34,691 nt of DNA from Phycisphaerae bacterium (GCA_028285035.1 JANQQF010000177.1:1-34691); one strand, 5' to 3'; shown: positions 1 through 9,674, numbered from the stretch's first letter. Notes: generated by a model not told the origin, from the sequence alone. Translations and numbers: made by a program.

Positions 1-118
1 TAATCTAACAATTCTTGGATCGGAAATTCCATCCTGTTGTCCTATCCTTTTCTTTTTCTTTATTTTACCATCTCTGCACCTTTTCTACTCATGAGCCAAT
101 CCGGTCAATTTCTAGATG

Positions 119-1012
119 TTACTTCGCGGCAACAGCGACATTTGGTTCAGCAACATCTGCCTGAAGTAGCGAGCGTTGCTCCCACTTTCGTCTGAGAACC
201 TCGGCGAGGATGATGCCGAGGGGGGCGGAGAGCCAAATATTGAAGAGGATCGAGGCGGTATCCCAATTTCGGAGCAATGGTCCCGTGATCAGCAACATCA
301 GGCGGAAAAGCCAGAACGCGCCCCACATCGCCCCGACAAAGCGGATCATCCAGATGCGGTGCATCGCCGGATCGCCGTTGCGGATGGAGATGACCGCCAG
401 AACCGCAGGCGTATAGACACACAGGGACATAAAGTAGAAGCCGTACTGGGACAGCACGCCACCATATTCACTAACCGAGCCGTGCTCCGAGGCCAGCCAG
501 ACCGCACAAATCGTGCCAATGGTGATACAGGCAAAGGAGATGCGACCCAAGAGACGATGGCGGCCCTGATTTTCCCCTGTGCCAGGACGGGCCAATTGAT
601 AATGCATCAAAACAAAAACAATGGAGTTGAAAATGATGTGGCCGTAGAGTAGAGAGGTGCGTAATTGTGGTCCATTGGCAAAGCGGTCGTAAAAGGCAAC
701 ACCCCACGACGGGTGATTGGTGTAAACATCCCCCCACACCGAACACGCATTGCCCGCACACGTCGCCAAGGCTGGAGCACTCGCCCCTGCGGCCAAGCCC
801 AAATTGTCAAACACGTCATAAATGCCCACAAAAAAGGCAATCCCCGCCGCTGGTCCCTCGATGATATACCGCAGGTTGAGCACCAACGCCAGCCCAATTC
901 CAAACCATATGGTCCGCTTGTAGGCCCCGTTTCTAACGTCCATCACCGTGATAACGGCCCAAACGCCAACCGCCGCATAAACTGCCAGTACACCCCATGG
1001 AATTCCTGTCAT
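119..1012 (-). CDS. DUF2306-like multi-pass membrane protein
   Basis: This 297-residue protein is hydrophobic throughout, with about seven likely membrane segments beginning at residues 6-24. The second half carries the pattern typical of DUF2306 predicted membrane proteins: an H-R-x-L-G-R-I motif near residue 153 and an A-M-H-R-I-W-M-I-R segment near residue 217 followed by more membrane helices. The loop around residues 80-105 is polar and holds two cysteines (C-A-G-N-A-C) that could form a disulfide outside the membrane. The ATG start is supported by AAGGGGG just upstream. It is the last gene of the minus-strand run, with about 200 bases between it and the preceding gene. No catalytic role is known for the family, and the assignment rests on remembered motifs. 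Confidence 0.7.
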   Translation of the reverse strand: MTGIPWGVLAVYAAVGVWAVITVMDVRNGAYKRTIWFGIGLALVLNLRYIIEGPAAGIAFFVGIYDVFDNLGLAAGASAPALATCAGNACSVWGDVYTNHPSWGVAFYDRFANGPQLRTSLLYGHIIFNSIVFVLMHYQLARPGTGENQGRHRLLGRISFACITIGTICAVWLASEHGSVSEYGGVLSQYGFYFMSLCVYTPAVLAVISIRNGDPAMHRIWMIRFVGAMWGAFWLFRLMLLITGPLLRNWDTASILFNIWLSAPLGIILAEVLRRKWEQRSLLQADVAEPNVAVAAK

Positions 1013-1215
1013 TTTTACCCCCTTGTAAAGATAGACTTTATAATGATTTCAATGTGGAAGGTATTGAAATGTGTGAATAAGTTTGGTTAGGATTGAAGAA
1101 TTGGGTTAGTGGATTGTTTCGAAAGAGTTCTTTTGCTGGAGTATACTCACACCCCGTTTTTGTGTCAATGAGTCGTGCACGAACAGCAAGTTTTAAGGCA
1201 TTTCTCAGTTTTCTT

Positions 1216-2004
1216 TTAAGAGTATACCAACCCAAATCCAGTTTGTTTGTTTACCCAATCAATCCAGTAATTTGGTACCTGAGTTTCCTGCAGAATTTTT
1301 TGGAGGAGTACCTTGTCATCAAATGAAGATATCATCCATAGTCGGAAGGCATCAATGAACCCCATATCCATCTCAAATGAGTTGCCAAAATCCTTCAAAG
1401 AAAGGCCCAAATTCCAAGGAGGTTTCACGTCACCAGCACATAGCATCTGACTCAATGTTAACAGGCCTTGGGTCAGATCAACATCACCGAGTTGTCCACT
1501 TAAAAGTTCTCTTTCAACACCCTGCCAACCATTAGGGATCTTTTCAAATTTCAAGTCACCCAACATTCGAGCAGCATTAAGTTGACGTGAAAAGAACCAA
1601 AATTCCCTGGTTCTATAACGCACCATATGTTGTGGTGTCTCGCTAAATGACCAAGGCCAGACTATTTCTGATTGATTACTAAGCCAGGTTTGATATGCAG
1701 CATCTACCTCGATTAAGTTAAGGTTGGTAAGTTTTTGGATTTCGGCCTGGCTACACCCAAACTCCCGGTCCAACTCAATTCCAGGATATAGAAAATGAAG
1801 AACCATGTCACACCAAGTCAAAGGGGCGGGTCGGTGACGCTTAAAGTAGCCCAAACGGGTTTCATAATCATCAGGCAAGTCATTGATAAAGTTACGCCAC
1901 TTGTAAATATAATCCTCACCTGCTCCCATTCGCCAACCGATTGTATACCGCTCATAGGTCGGGAACTGCTCCCAAGGCGGAACCATATCAGCATTTTTAG
2001 ACAT
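1216..2004 (-). CDS. Hypothetical protein, 262 aa, unknown family
   Basis: I do not recognise this gene as a named family. The protein is soluble, with no signal peptide or membrane helix, and is rich in Trp, Tyr and acidic residues. Its N-terminus (P-P-W-E-Q-F-P-T-Y-E-R-Y, then I-G-W-R-M-G-x-G-E-D-Y) resembles a motif I associate with scattered uncharacterised bacterial proteins, but I cannot attach a function. The longest frame opens with TTG at 2019. Two ATGs follow at 2010 and 2004, and GAGAG lies 8 bases before the second, so I chose 2004. The gene is 38 bases downstream of a DUF4241 gene on the same strand. That pairing would suit an accessory or immunity-like locus, which is inference only. 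Confidence 0.6.
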   Translation of the reverse strand: MSKNADMVPPWEQFPTYERYTIGWRMGAGEDYIYKWRNFINDLPDDYETRLGYFKRHRPAPLTWCDMVLHFLYPGIELDREFGCSQAEIQKLTNLNLIEVDAAYQTWLSNQSEIVWPWSFSETPQHMVRYRTREFWFFSRQLNAARMLGDLKFEKIPNGWQGVERELLSGQLGDVDLTQGLLTLSQMLCAGDVKPPWNLGLSLKDFGNSFEMDMGFIDAFRLWMISSFDDKVLLQKILQETQVPNYWIDWVNKQTGFGLVYS

Positions 2005-2042
2005 ATGCATTACTCTCAAAAATTCAAAACTCTCTTCAAATC

Positions 2043-2681
2043 CTACAACACAACAAAAAAATCTGTCACCAAAGAAACAACATCGCCCTTGGCATCCTTG
2101 CCGATAAACGAGGGGTACATGCCATCGCCCCAGCCTGAGGAAAAACAGATGATATTTTCAGGTCGGTCATCACTGGGTTTGAAACTGAGCCACGAGCGGG
2201 TATGTTGATAGGACTTATCCATCTCATCAAACAAGTCGTCATACAAAGCCTCGTTCTCAGCCATTTTTTCATCGTAGATTGAAGCGATACTCGCATCCAT
2301 AAAACAACCCGTTCCAGCATCGACCCCATAACCAAAATATTCCCGTTCGGTCAGGCTTGCTAGATCTTGCCCCTCTAAGGCCGCCATCTCGTAGGTCGCG
2401 GCAGCTTGATCGGAAAACACAATCCTGGCATATACCACCCGCTCATCATCACTCTCAAATTTAGCAATCGCTAACTCGACGGGAAATTCGCCCGTCGGAA
2501 ATTGAAAGGTGTAGGGTTCTGGGTTTGTATCGACAAACGGATCGCAGGTCGCAATGGTGCCTGAGGTGATGACGATTTTATCGACAGGTTGGGTGTAAAA
2601 CGTGGCTTTATTTTTGCCGATCATTCGTTCCTGACCATCGAACGCATCTTTGACATTTTGTGGATTAAGTTGATACATCAT
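2043..2681 (-). CDS. DUF4241 domain protein
   Basis: This 212-residue soluble protein matches the DUF4241 family. The signature seen is G-Y-G-V-D-A-G-T-G-C-F-M-D at residues 117-129, followed by a C-terminal region with S-S-G-W-G-D-G and a final beta-rich tail. An N-terminal half rich in beta strands (residues 30-100) precedes it. DUF4241 has no established biochemical role. GGAGG precedes two consecutive ATG codons (2681 and 2678), and the second has the better spacing. The gene follows the methyltransferase-like gene by 40 bases, and its leader contains a short AT-rich motif also found before the YcbX-like gene at 10.5 kb. Confidence 0.8.
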   Translation of the reverse strand: MMYQLNPQNVKDAFDGQERMIGKNKATFYTQPVDKIVITSGTIATCDPFVDTNPEPYTFQFPTGEFPVELAIAKFESDDERVVYARIVFSDQAAATYEMAALEGQDLASLTEREYFGYGVDAGTGCFMDASIASIYDEKMAENEALYDDLFDEMDKSYQHTRSWLSFKPSDDRPENIICFSSGWGDGMYPSFIGKDAKGDVVSLVTDFFVVL

Positions 2682-2721
2682 TTACCTCCAGTGAAATAAT
2701 AGTGATTAGTAAAAAATCTTG

Positions 2722-3441
2722 TCATATTTTTTGTAGCACCACCAAGAAACCCGGATCTCCAGGCACCAGTGGGGGTGCAATTGAAATGTCATAATCGGGC
2801 AAGGCTGCCTTGAGCCAACGGCTGACTTCATATTGGTCAAAAAAGGCCAGCTCCGCGTTAAATTCAACAACAGATAGGCCATCGTCGAATCGCCCGTTGA
2901 GGGTTGACAGGGTGATGGTCGGAAAACCATCATCAACTACCCGACTGTTAGAAAAGTGCCAAATCCCTTTGCCGTGCTCGGTGATGAGCATCTCAAATTC
3001 AGATGAGTGAGCCAGTGCTGCACTATCAAAAAAATCGAGCATAATCAATTTACGCGGGTGTTTGATGAGGTTGGTCACTAACCGATCAAACGACTGGACA
3101 TCTTGCCAATAGGCACTAACCCGACAAATAATCAGGACGATGGGCGAGTCGTCAAGGGCAAGGTAATTTAAGATATCAGCATAGATCACCGCTTGTATCT
3201 CGGGAAATTCAACTCTGGCAACGTCAGCCATATGCTCGGAGTGCTCGACGAAACGGGTCGGCCAATCCTTCGCAACATCGGCGGCAAGCTCGGCAAAGCC
3301 CGCAAATAAGACTGGTTGCCCAGGCGCATCAATGAGCATCTCTCGAATACGTCGTTTCATCTCTGGCAAAGGATAGAAGGTTCGATAAATCGCGTTCCAG
3401 TCAATCTCCCCCGCATATTTTGAGGCGTGTGGAAAGTTCAT
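2722..3441 (-). CDS. Degenerate class I methyltransferase-fold protein
   Basis: This 239-residue protein has the strand-helix rhythm of a class I SAM-dependent methyltransferase. A hydrophobic strand V-L-F-A-G-F at residues 44-49 sits where motif I would be. An acidic strand end (F-V-E-H near residue 66) could contact the ribose. A-D-I near residues 88-90 follows, and I-V-L-I-I-C at 101-106 with K-L-I-M-L-D at 131-136 stand for later strands. The glycine-rich G-x-G-x-G loop is absent, so SAM binding and catalysis are uncertain. The ATG abuts the stop codon of the upstream DUF1330 gene with no gap, which suggests translational coupling; no separate ribosome site is obvious. Function is unknown. 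Confidence 0.5.
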   Translation of the reverse strand: MNFPHASKYAGEIDWNAIYRTFYPLPEMKRRIREMLIDAPGQPVLFAGFAELAADVAKDWPTRFVEHSEHMADVARVEFPEIQAVIYADILNYLALDDSPIVLIICRVSAYWQDVQSFDRLVTNLIKHPRKLIMLDFFDSAALAHSSEFEMLITEHGKGIWHFSNSRVVDDGFPTITLSTLNGRFDDGLSVVEFNAELAFFDQYEVSRWLKAALPDYDISIAPPLVPGDPGFLVVLQKI

Positions 3442-3762
3442 TTATAACCGTGGATCTGGCGCTTCCGTATCAATGCCACCTTCCTGTACCAGTAACATAT
3501 GCATAGTCGAGGAAGCGTGGCGAAAGGTCATCGCAGCCTGATAGTCTGGATCGGCCATCCACTCCTCAACATGTGCTTTGCTTGGAAACTCCAAGATGAC
3601 CATCCTGCCCTCGTATGCCTCACCCTCAAATGTAGAAACAGGTTCGCCGCGTGTTAGAAATTTACCCCCATACTTTTTGACTGTTGGCGGGGTTCGGTCT
3701 GTGTATTTGCGGTAGGTTTCTGGATCGTTAATCGTCATCATCGATATGACATAAGCGCTCAT
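3442..3762 (-). CDS. DUF1330 family protein
   Basis: This 106-residue protein has the dimeric alpha/beta-barrel pattern of DUF1330 (ferredoxin-like fold). It opens with the strand A-Y-V-I-S-M-M-T-I, followed by D-P-E-T-Y-R-K-Y, then G-G-K-F-L-T-R-G near residues 32-39 and a helix H-V-E-E-W-M-A-D-P-D-Y near 64-74. Family members are small proteins of unknown function that often sit next to metabolic enzymes. AAGGAGA precedes the ATG. It is co-directional with the FAD/Fe-S oxidase 152 bases upstream, and its stop is directly followed by the start of the next gene. Confidence 0.8.
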   Translation of the reverse strand: MSAYVISMMTINDPETYRKYTDRTPPTVKKYGGKFLTRGEPVSTFEGEAYEGRMVILEFPSKAHVEEWMADPDYQAAMTFRHASSTMHMLLVQEGGIDTEAPDPRL

Positions 3763-3914
3763 AGCTGTTCTCCTTAAGGTATTTGGTTGATATTATTTAT
3801 TTTTGGCCACAAACATCGTACTTTTCTCGTGACAATGCTCTGCGTTATCACACCTCAGACGATTGGGTTTCAACGCAGGACATTGGAACCAAGGACAAAC
3901 GTTGGCATTATCCG

Positions 3915-6845
3915 TCACCCCAACGCCTCCGCTAAAATCACAATCGGATGCTGCGCCTCACGCGTCGTACCCTCGGCGATTTGGTGGCGGCAGGAGATTC
4001 CCGCAGCAGCAAGCAGCGTATCGGCAGAAGCACTGCGGACAGTGGGGAAGAGGTGGTCTTCGCCACAGGCCATTGAGATATCGTAATGCTCTTTTTCATA
4101 GCCAAAGGAACCGGCCATGCCACAACAGCCGCTGGGGATTTCCTCAACCTCCGCATTAGGGATGAGACGGAGCATTCGCAAGAGCGGGGCGGTGCCGATG
4201 ATGGCTTTTTGATAGCAATGGCCGTGGACCAAAATGTGTTGGGCGGGTATATCCGCAGGGAAAAACAAATCGAGAACACCCTCGTCAGCAAGATTGGCAA
4301 TAAACTCCTCGATGAAGAAGGTGTGCTGGGCCACTTGCTTGGCCTCGTCCGAGCGGACCAGGTCAGGATATTCATCCCGAAAGGTGGTGATACAGCTTGG
4401 CTCAAGCCCAATGATGGGGATGCCTTGCACAGCGTACGGGACGAGTAGGGCCACATTGTGCTCGGCGTTGGCTTTGGCCTCTTGCAACAGCCCTTTGGAA
4501 ATCATCGGGCGACCACAGCAGCGCCGCTCACGCAGCAGGGTGACTGAGAAGCCTGTCGCTTCGAGGATCTTGACCGCCGCTTGGCCAATACCCGGTTCAT
4601 TGTATGAGAGATAGGTATCATCCCAAAGGACGACTTGGCCGTTTGGTGCAGAGCCGTTTTTCGATGGACGGGCCTTAAACCACGATTGGAAGGATTGGCC
4701 CGCAATCGGGGGCAGGTAGCGACGCTTGTCAATGCCCAAGGTGGAGTCGAGCACACCTCGAAACAGCGAATTTTGATAGGTCCAGTTGGTCAGCCCCGGC
4801 ATGAGACTGCCCAGCCGATTGAGCCAATGGATTTGGGAGAAGAGACGACTGCGTAAGGGCACGCCCTTCTTGGCCTGATAGTGAGCCAGATACTCATACT
4901 TCAGCTTGGCCATATCGACAATCGAGGGACACTCATTTTTGCAGGCCTTACATTCCAAACACAAATCAAGCGCATCATGCAGTTCGTCGCTGTAGAAGCC
5001 ATCAGGGCCAAGCTCACCACTGATGGCGGCCCGGAGGGCATTGGCCCGACCTCGGGTGGAGTGGAGTTCATCTTGGGTGACGCGATAGGAAGGGCACATT
5101 ACGCCGGGGGTAATCCGGCGACAGACGCCTTGCCCACTACACATCTCGACGAGGCCATAAAAGCCGTTATCAGAGGTGAAATCGAGGAAGGTGACGTTGG
5201 GAGTCTGGGGCCGTTTGTAGCTCGTGTTATAACGCAAAATGGCCTCGTCCCACGGCTCGGGCGGATCGATCTTTTTGCCGGGATTGAGCATATTGTCGGG
5301 ATCAAAAAGACCTTTGGTTTGCCGAAAGGCGGTGTGTAGGTGGGGACCGTACATCCACTCGTTGTGAATACCTTTGGCCAAGCCCTCGCCGTGCTCACCT
5401 GTGGTGGTCCCACCCAACTCAATCGCGGCTTTGGCAATCTCGTGGGACATCGCTTTGACGTGGGCCAAACCCGCCTCGGTTTTGAGATCGAGCACGGGGC
5501 TGATGTGCAGACAGCCTGCCGAGGCGTGCGCCCCAAAGCCCGCAAACAAACCATTGGCTTTGAGGGCCGCTTGCACCCGATCCACATACTCGCCCAGATT
5601 TTCCACGGGCACGGTCGCATCATCGGCAAAGCTGACGGGCTTTTTGTCGCCCCGTCGACTATGCACCAGCCCAAATAGATCCCGCCGGATGGACCAGACA
5701 TTGCGAATCTCGGCGGGGGTGGTGCAATCGGTGATGGCCCCTTTGTAATTTTCCTGGGTCAACACTTGCCGCATACGCTCGGCTTTGCTGGTGGTCTCGG
5801 CCTCGGTCTCACCAAAAAATTCGACCATCAAAATATCGCTAGGCTGACCTTGGACAAACCGAGTCAACTTTTTGGAATAAACAGGGTGCTTGCGGATCAG
5901 CTCCATTTGCACGGTGCTAAACAGCTCCACGGCGGCAGGATCGACCTCTAGCAGACGCGGCACGACGTCCAGCGAGGCACGAATTTGATCAAAGTGGAGC
6001 ACGGCCAAGCGGGTGGTTTGGGGGATAGGCACCACATCAAGGGTGATGGACACGATGTTGGCTAGTGTGCCTTCGCTGCCGACGATGAGGGGAACGAGGC
6101 TGAAAGGTCGACCTGCTTGTTTGTCTTGCAACATCCGCTGCAAGTTGTAGCCCGCCACATTCCGCCACGTGCGCGGATAATCCTGCTCGATGGCCGTTTC
6201 ATACTCCTCAATTAGGTTAGGAATCTCCCGATACAAGGCCCCTTCGAGCGTATCCAGCTTAGCCTTCTGACGAATAATCTCCTCGATGACGGGTCCAACG
6301 GTCACGATTTCGCCATTGGCCAGCACAACTTCCATCTCCCGCACTTGATCGGACATCATCCCGTAGACAATCGAATGTGTGCCCGTCGAGTTGTTGGCCG
6401 TCATCCCGCCCAAGGTGTTACCTGCGGCGGAGGAGGGGTCGGGACCAACAATCAAGTTGTGCTTCCGCAATTCCCGATTGAGAAACTCAAGATTGATTCC
6501 CGAGCCAACCTTCACCCATTTTTCGGTCGTGTTCAACTCCAAAATGTGGTTAATGTGACGGGAGTAATCCAAGACAACGCCGTTACCCACGGTCTGGCCT
6601 GACACGCTGGTGCCACCCCCTCGTGGAATCAACGGTACATTATGTCTACGCGCAATCTCAAGCGTCGCCGAGACATCATCGGTATTTTTGGGATAGACCA
6701 CCCCAGCCGGTACCACCCGATACATCGAAGCGTCGGTGCTATAGATCTGCCGAGTGAGCCAATCAAATTTGGCCTCTCCGCCGAGGGATTGCTGTAGCTC
6801 AGACACCATATCTTCAGTCGCTTCGATTAAGGGCATTGTGGTCAT
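3915..6845 (-). CDS. FAD/Fe-S D-2-hydroxyacid dehydrogenase (YdiJ-type fusion)
   Basis: This 976-residue enzyme joins a FAD-binding oxidase to an iron-sulfur/CCG module, the layout of E. coli YdiJ and a fused GlcD-GlcF. The FAD-binding P-R-G-G-G-T-S-V-S-G loop is at 74-83, the oxidase C-terminal domain has G-E-H-G-E-G at 483-488, and N-P-G-K-K-I ends that half near 521-526. Fe-S cysteines are visible at 569, 575 and 584 and as C629-x2-C632-x2-C635-x3-C639-P. Two CCG pairs lie at 776-777 and 907-908. The family oxidises D-2-hydroxyacids such as D-lactate, glycolate or D-2-hydroxyglutarate and passes electrons to the respiratory chain; the exact substrate cannot be read here. AAGGAGA precedes the ATG. 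It lies 71 bases downstream of the metal alcohol dehydrogenase. Length is close to YdiJ (about 1,018 residues). Confidence 0.88.
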   Translation of the reverse strand: MTTMPLIEATEDMVSELQQSLGGEAKFDWLTRQIYSTDASMYRVVPAGVVYPKNTDDVSATLEIARRHNVPLIPRGGGTSVSGQTVGNGVVLDYSRHINHILELNTTEKWVKVGSGINLEFLNRELRKHNLIVGPDPSSAAGNTLGGMTANNSTGTHSIVYGMMSDQVREMEVVLANGEIVTVGPVIEEIIRQKAKLDTLEGALYREIPNLIEEYETAIEQDYPRTWRNVAGYNLQRMLQDKQAGRPFSLVPLIVGSEGTLANIVSITLDVVPIPQTTRLAVLHFDQIRASLDVVPRLLEVDPAAVELFSTVQMELIRKHPVYSKKLTRFVQGQPSDILMVEFFGETEAETTSKAERMRQVLTQENYKGAITDCTTPAEIRNVWSIRRDLFGLVHSRRGDKKPVSFADDATVPVENLGEYVDRVQAALKANGLFAGFGAHASAGCLHISPVLDLKTEAGLAHVKAMSHEIAKAAIELGGTTTGEHGEGLAKGIHNEWMYGPHLHTAFRQTKGLFDPDNMLNPGKKIDPPEPWDEAILRYNTSYKRPQTPNVTFLDFTSDNGFYGLVEMCSGQGVCRRITPGVMCPSYRVTQDELHSTRGRANALRAAISGELGPDGFYSDELHDALDLCLECKACKNECPSIVDMAKLKYEYLAHYQAKKGVPLRSRLFSQIHWLNRLGSLMPGLTNWTYQNSLFRGVLDSTLGIDKRRYLPPIAGQSFQSWFKARPSKNGSAPNGQVVLWDDTYLSYNEPGIGQAAVKILEATGFSVTLLRERRCCGRPMISKGLLQEAKANAEHNVALLVPYAVQGIPIIGLEPSCITTFRDEYPDLVRSDEAKQVAQHTFFIEEFIANLADEGVLDLFFPADIPAQHILVHGHCYQKAIIGTAPLLRMLRLIPNAEVEEIPSGCCGMAGSFGYEKEHYDISMACGEDHLFPTVRSASADTLLAAAGISCRHQIAEGTTREAQHPIVILAEALG

Positions 6846-6916
6846 TGGAGTTCTCCTTAAGAAAATAATTAGTGGTTAGGGGGTACACGAAAAAGCCTTA
6901 TAACCTTGCGATTTTA

Positions 6917-8089
6917 TTACTCTGCCACCTTGCCACTTTGCTCTCGCCCAAATCGATCCACCGCCAGCAAAGCATCGACAACATGCTGCCGAGTGACGGT
7001 GAAGCCGACGTTGTTGATGAAGGGGGTGGTGAAGGTGTGGTCGACAATGAGGTTGAAGGTGTCGGAGGTGGGGGTAAGCGTCAGGCCGAGTTCGCCGAAG
7101 TGACGCGGCAGACCGACGGCGGTGAAAAAGTCAATGACGCGGGCGGCCTCGTCGGTATCATCAAGTAGCATCAGTTGGGCCAGAATGCCAATGGCGACCA
7201 GTTCGCCGTGCAGGTAGTCGTCACGGACACTTTCAATCGCCGTCAGCCCCTTGGCCACGGAATGGACGAAGGCCAGACCACCACTCTCAAAGCCGATACC
7301 GCTGGTCAGCGTATTGACCTCAATCGCCTGCTCCAGCGCTTCAGTCACGATGTCTTGCTGGACAGCCTCAAGAGCAGTGGGACCTTGCTCAAACAACGTT
7401 TGCGGCACCATTTCTGTCATGGCCAAAACTGAGAGCGGGGTGCGTGCCCCAACCATTGAGCGAGCCGTTGGAGTCTCAAAACAGGCTTTGGCTTCATAGA
7501 ACGAGGCCAAAGCATCGGCCATCCCCGCCACCAAAAAGTGGGCCGGGGCCTTGGCAATGATCTGACTATCGACGACGACCAACGCGGGGCTGTTGGGATA
7601 AAACTCACCCCCGATGGCGATACCGTCAGGTGTGTACATCACGGCCACGGCAGAACAGGGGGCATCGGTCGAAGCGATGGTCGGACAAATAACTACAGGC
7701 ACACCGAGGCGAAAAGCAATGGCCTTGCCCGCATCAAGACATTTACCGCCGCCAATGGCAATCAAACTATCCAGATCGGGATCACGCTCTCGCAAAGCGG
7801 TAGCAGCACGATCAGCTTCCTCATACGAACATTCATCCTGAAAAATCTCGACCACAAACTCAACATTGGCAGACATCAAACTTTGGGCAACTCGCTCACC
7901 AAAGCGGCGTTGGCCGCCTGCCGTAATTAAAATACCGACCCGTTGTGCCGGGATGACGGAGAGGTAACGGCCTAAGTGATCAAGCGAATTCGGCCCTTGA
8001 ATGTAACGACCAGGCGCAATCATCACCCGAGGCACGTGAGTGTCTGTCGAAAAGATTTCTCGGGGTCGATAATTTGATTTTGATGACAT
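6917..8089 (-). CDS. Glycerol-dehydrogenase-like metal-dependent alcohol dehydrogenase
   Basis: This 390-residue protein belongs to the iron-containing/group III alcohol dehydrogenases, on the GldA branch. NAD-binding G-G-G-K-C-L-D-A-G-K is at 113-122 and S-T-D-A-P-C-S at 140-146. The metal ligands expected for GldA fit D192 (G-M-A-D-A), H276 (F-V-H-S) and H294 (Y-L-H-G). GldA enzymes interconvert glycerol or other vicinal diols and hydroxyketones with NAD. The open frame extends to 8125, but that upstream part consists of a duplicated AT-rich spacer; the ATG at 8089 has GGA about 10 bases before it and gives a normal family N-terminus. It sits 61 bases after the GMC oxidoreductase in what looks like one transcription unit. 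The native substrate is uncertain. Confidence 0.85.
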   Translation of the reverse strand: MSSKSNYRPREIFSTDTHVPRVMIAPGRYIQGPNSLDHLGRYLSVIPAQRVGILITAGGQRRFGERVAQSLMSANVEFVVEIFQDECSYEEADRAATALRERDPDLDSLIAIGGGKCLDAGKAIAFRLGVPVVICPTIASTDAPCSAVAVMYTPDGIAIGGEFYPNSPALVVVDSQIIAKAPAHFLVAGMADALASFYEAKACFETPTARSMVGARTPLSVLAMTEMVPQTLFEQGPTALEAVQQDIVTEALEQAIEVNTLTSGIGFESGGLAFVHSVAKGLTAIESVRDDYLHGELVAIGILAQLMLLDDTDEAARVIDFFTAVGLPRHFGELGLTLTPTSDTFNLIVDHTFTTPFINNVGFTVTRQHVVDALLAVDRFGREQSGKVAE

Positions 8090-8150
8090 AGGTAATCCTA
8101 AAAATTGTGAATTATGAATAGCCAATTGTGAATTATGAAGCTTTAAAACT

Positions 8151-9674
8151 CTACAAACCCAAAATCATATCCGACGCTTTCTCCGCCACCATCACGGTCG
8201 GGGCGTGGGTGTTTCCCGTAGGAACAATCGGGAAGATGGAGGCATCGGCCACCCGCAGGCCATCAACCCCATAAACTCGCAATTTGGGATCAACAACGGA
8301 CATGCCATCGACGCCCATTTTGCAGGTGCAACTCTGGTGGTGATTGGTCACGGCACGTTGACGGATGTAGTCACGTAGGGCCTCCCCTTTGATATCGGGG
8401 CCGGGGTAGAGCTCTTTATCGCGCCACTCATCCATCGCCGCTTGTCGGCCGATTTCACGACACACCTCCATCGAGTTTTGCAAGGTATCGACGTCAACGC
8501 TTTCCTTGAGATAGTTGGGGTCCATGATGGGCGGCTTGGTTGGATCGGTGGAGCGCAGTTTGATGGTGCCAATGCTGTAGGCCCGAACTGCACTGGCCAT
8601 AAGAGTGTAGGCGTCATCGGGGCCGGACATATCAGGTTGATAGTTGGGTTGATGGCTAAACAGCGGTTGGCTATCGGGGGCCAAAAGGCGATCATCGGTT
8701 TTGTAGAAAAGCTGGCTGGTGAGTTGTTGCAGCCCTTCGACGGGTGGTGGCACAGGCTTTTTGGCGGTGTAGATTAGCGGGCAGAGAATGTGATCTTGAA
8801 AATTACGGCCAACACCGGGTAAATCGACCAGGGTTTTGATGCCAAGGGGACGCAACTCCTCAGCCACACCAATCCCTGACAGCATTAACAGCTTGGGCGA
8901 CTCAATTGCCCCACCGCTGACGATGACCTCCGCCTCAGCGTGAACCGTGTGTAACGCCCCCTCTTTTTCGTAGACAACACCGTCGCACCGCCCCTTGGTA
9001 AAGTTCAAACGATGAGCCATCGCACCAGTGATGACGGTCAAATTAGGCCGAGACAGAGCAGGCACCAAAAATGCTTGAGCCGTACTGTGGCGATTGCCAT
9101 CCTTGATATTTAGTTGGGTGTAGCTAATACCGAGCTGCGTCTCGCCGTTGTGGTCAGGGTTGAAGGGATGTCCCGCCTCTTGGGCCGCAGCCACGAGGGA
9201 GTCGTGAACCGGATGGGCTTTGAATTTTGACATCACCTTCAAGGGACCATCCACCCCATGATAGTAGGACTCGCCTTGGTCGAAATCTTCTGACTTTTTG
9301 AAGTAGGGCAACACGCTGGCGAAGTCCCAGCCGACACAGCCCCAGTAGGCCCACATATCATAATCGAGGGGATTGCCTCGAATGTAAATCATCCCGTTGA
9401 GCGAACTGCTCCCCCCTAAAACGCGACCACGCGGCCAGGGCCATTGTCGATTGGCACTGTACTCCTGCGGCTCGGTGAAGTAGGCCCAATCGTCGGAGGT
9501 GTGCCACAGGTCTTTGAGGCGATAAGGATTGTGAATCGCAGGGTTGTCGTCGGGGCGACCTGCTTCGAGCAACAAGACCTTGCAGGCGGGGTCGGCACTC
9601 AAGCGGTTCGCGAGAACACAGCCAGCTGAGCCTGCACCGATGATAATGTAGTCGTAACCATTTTTGTTCGCCAT
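8151..9674 (-). CDS. GMC family oxidoreductase (choline dehydrogenase-like)
   Basis: This 507-residue flavoenzyme has the N-terminal FAD Rossmann motif G-A-G-S-A-G at 13-18, the GMC signature P-R-G-R-V-L-G-G-S-S-S-L-N at 81-93, and a C-terminal catalytic region H446-Q-S-C-T-C-K-M-G with G-N-T-H490-A-P. BetA choline dehydrogenases usually have Asn at the second catalytic position, whereas this protein has His as in several other alcohol-oxidising GMC enzymes. An alcohol other than choline is therefore quite possible. GMC enzymes oxidise primary or secondary alcohols to aldehydes or ketones. The ATG has AGAGGG upstream. It is 34 bases after the MOSC gene and 61 bases before the metal alcohol dehydrogenase. 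Confidence 0.87.
   Translation of the reverse strand: MANKNGYDYIIIGAGSAGCVLANRLSADPACKVLLLEAGRPDDNPAIHNPYRLKDLWHTSDDWAYFTEPQEYSANRQWPWPRGRVLGGSSSLNGMIYIRGNPLDYDMWAYWGCVGWDFASVLPYFKKSEDFDQGESYYHGVDGPLKVMSKFKAHPVHDSLVAAAQEAGHPFNPDHNGETQLGISYTQLNIKDGNRHSTAQAFLVPALSRPNLTVITGAMAHRLNFTKGRCDGVVYEKEGALHTVHAEAEVIVSGGAIESPKLLMLSGIGVAEELRPLGIKTLVDLPGVGRNFQDHILCPLIYTAKKPVPPPVEGLQQLTSQLFYKTDDRLLAPDSQPLFSHQPNYQPDMSGPDDAYTLMASAVRAYSIGTIKLRSTDPTKPPIMDPNYLKESVDVDTLQNSMEVCREIGRQAAMDEWRDKELYPGPDIKGEALRDYIRQRAVTNHHQSCTCKMGVDGMSVVDPKLRVYGVDGLRVADASIFPIVPTGNTHAPTVMVAEKASDMILGL

Noticed and set aside
1038..1235. Small minus-strand frame rich in Lys and Arg (65 codons)
   Set aside because: It has no ribosome site, no recognised motif and overlaps the end of the 262-residue gene; left as unexplained spacer.
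5099..5701. 200-codon frame on the same strand inside the FAD/Fe-S oxidase
   Set aside because: It is an out-of-frame shadow of a gene with clear, continuous motifs; its translation is low in hydrophobic patterning and has no family features.
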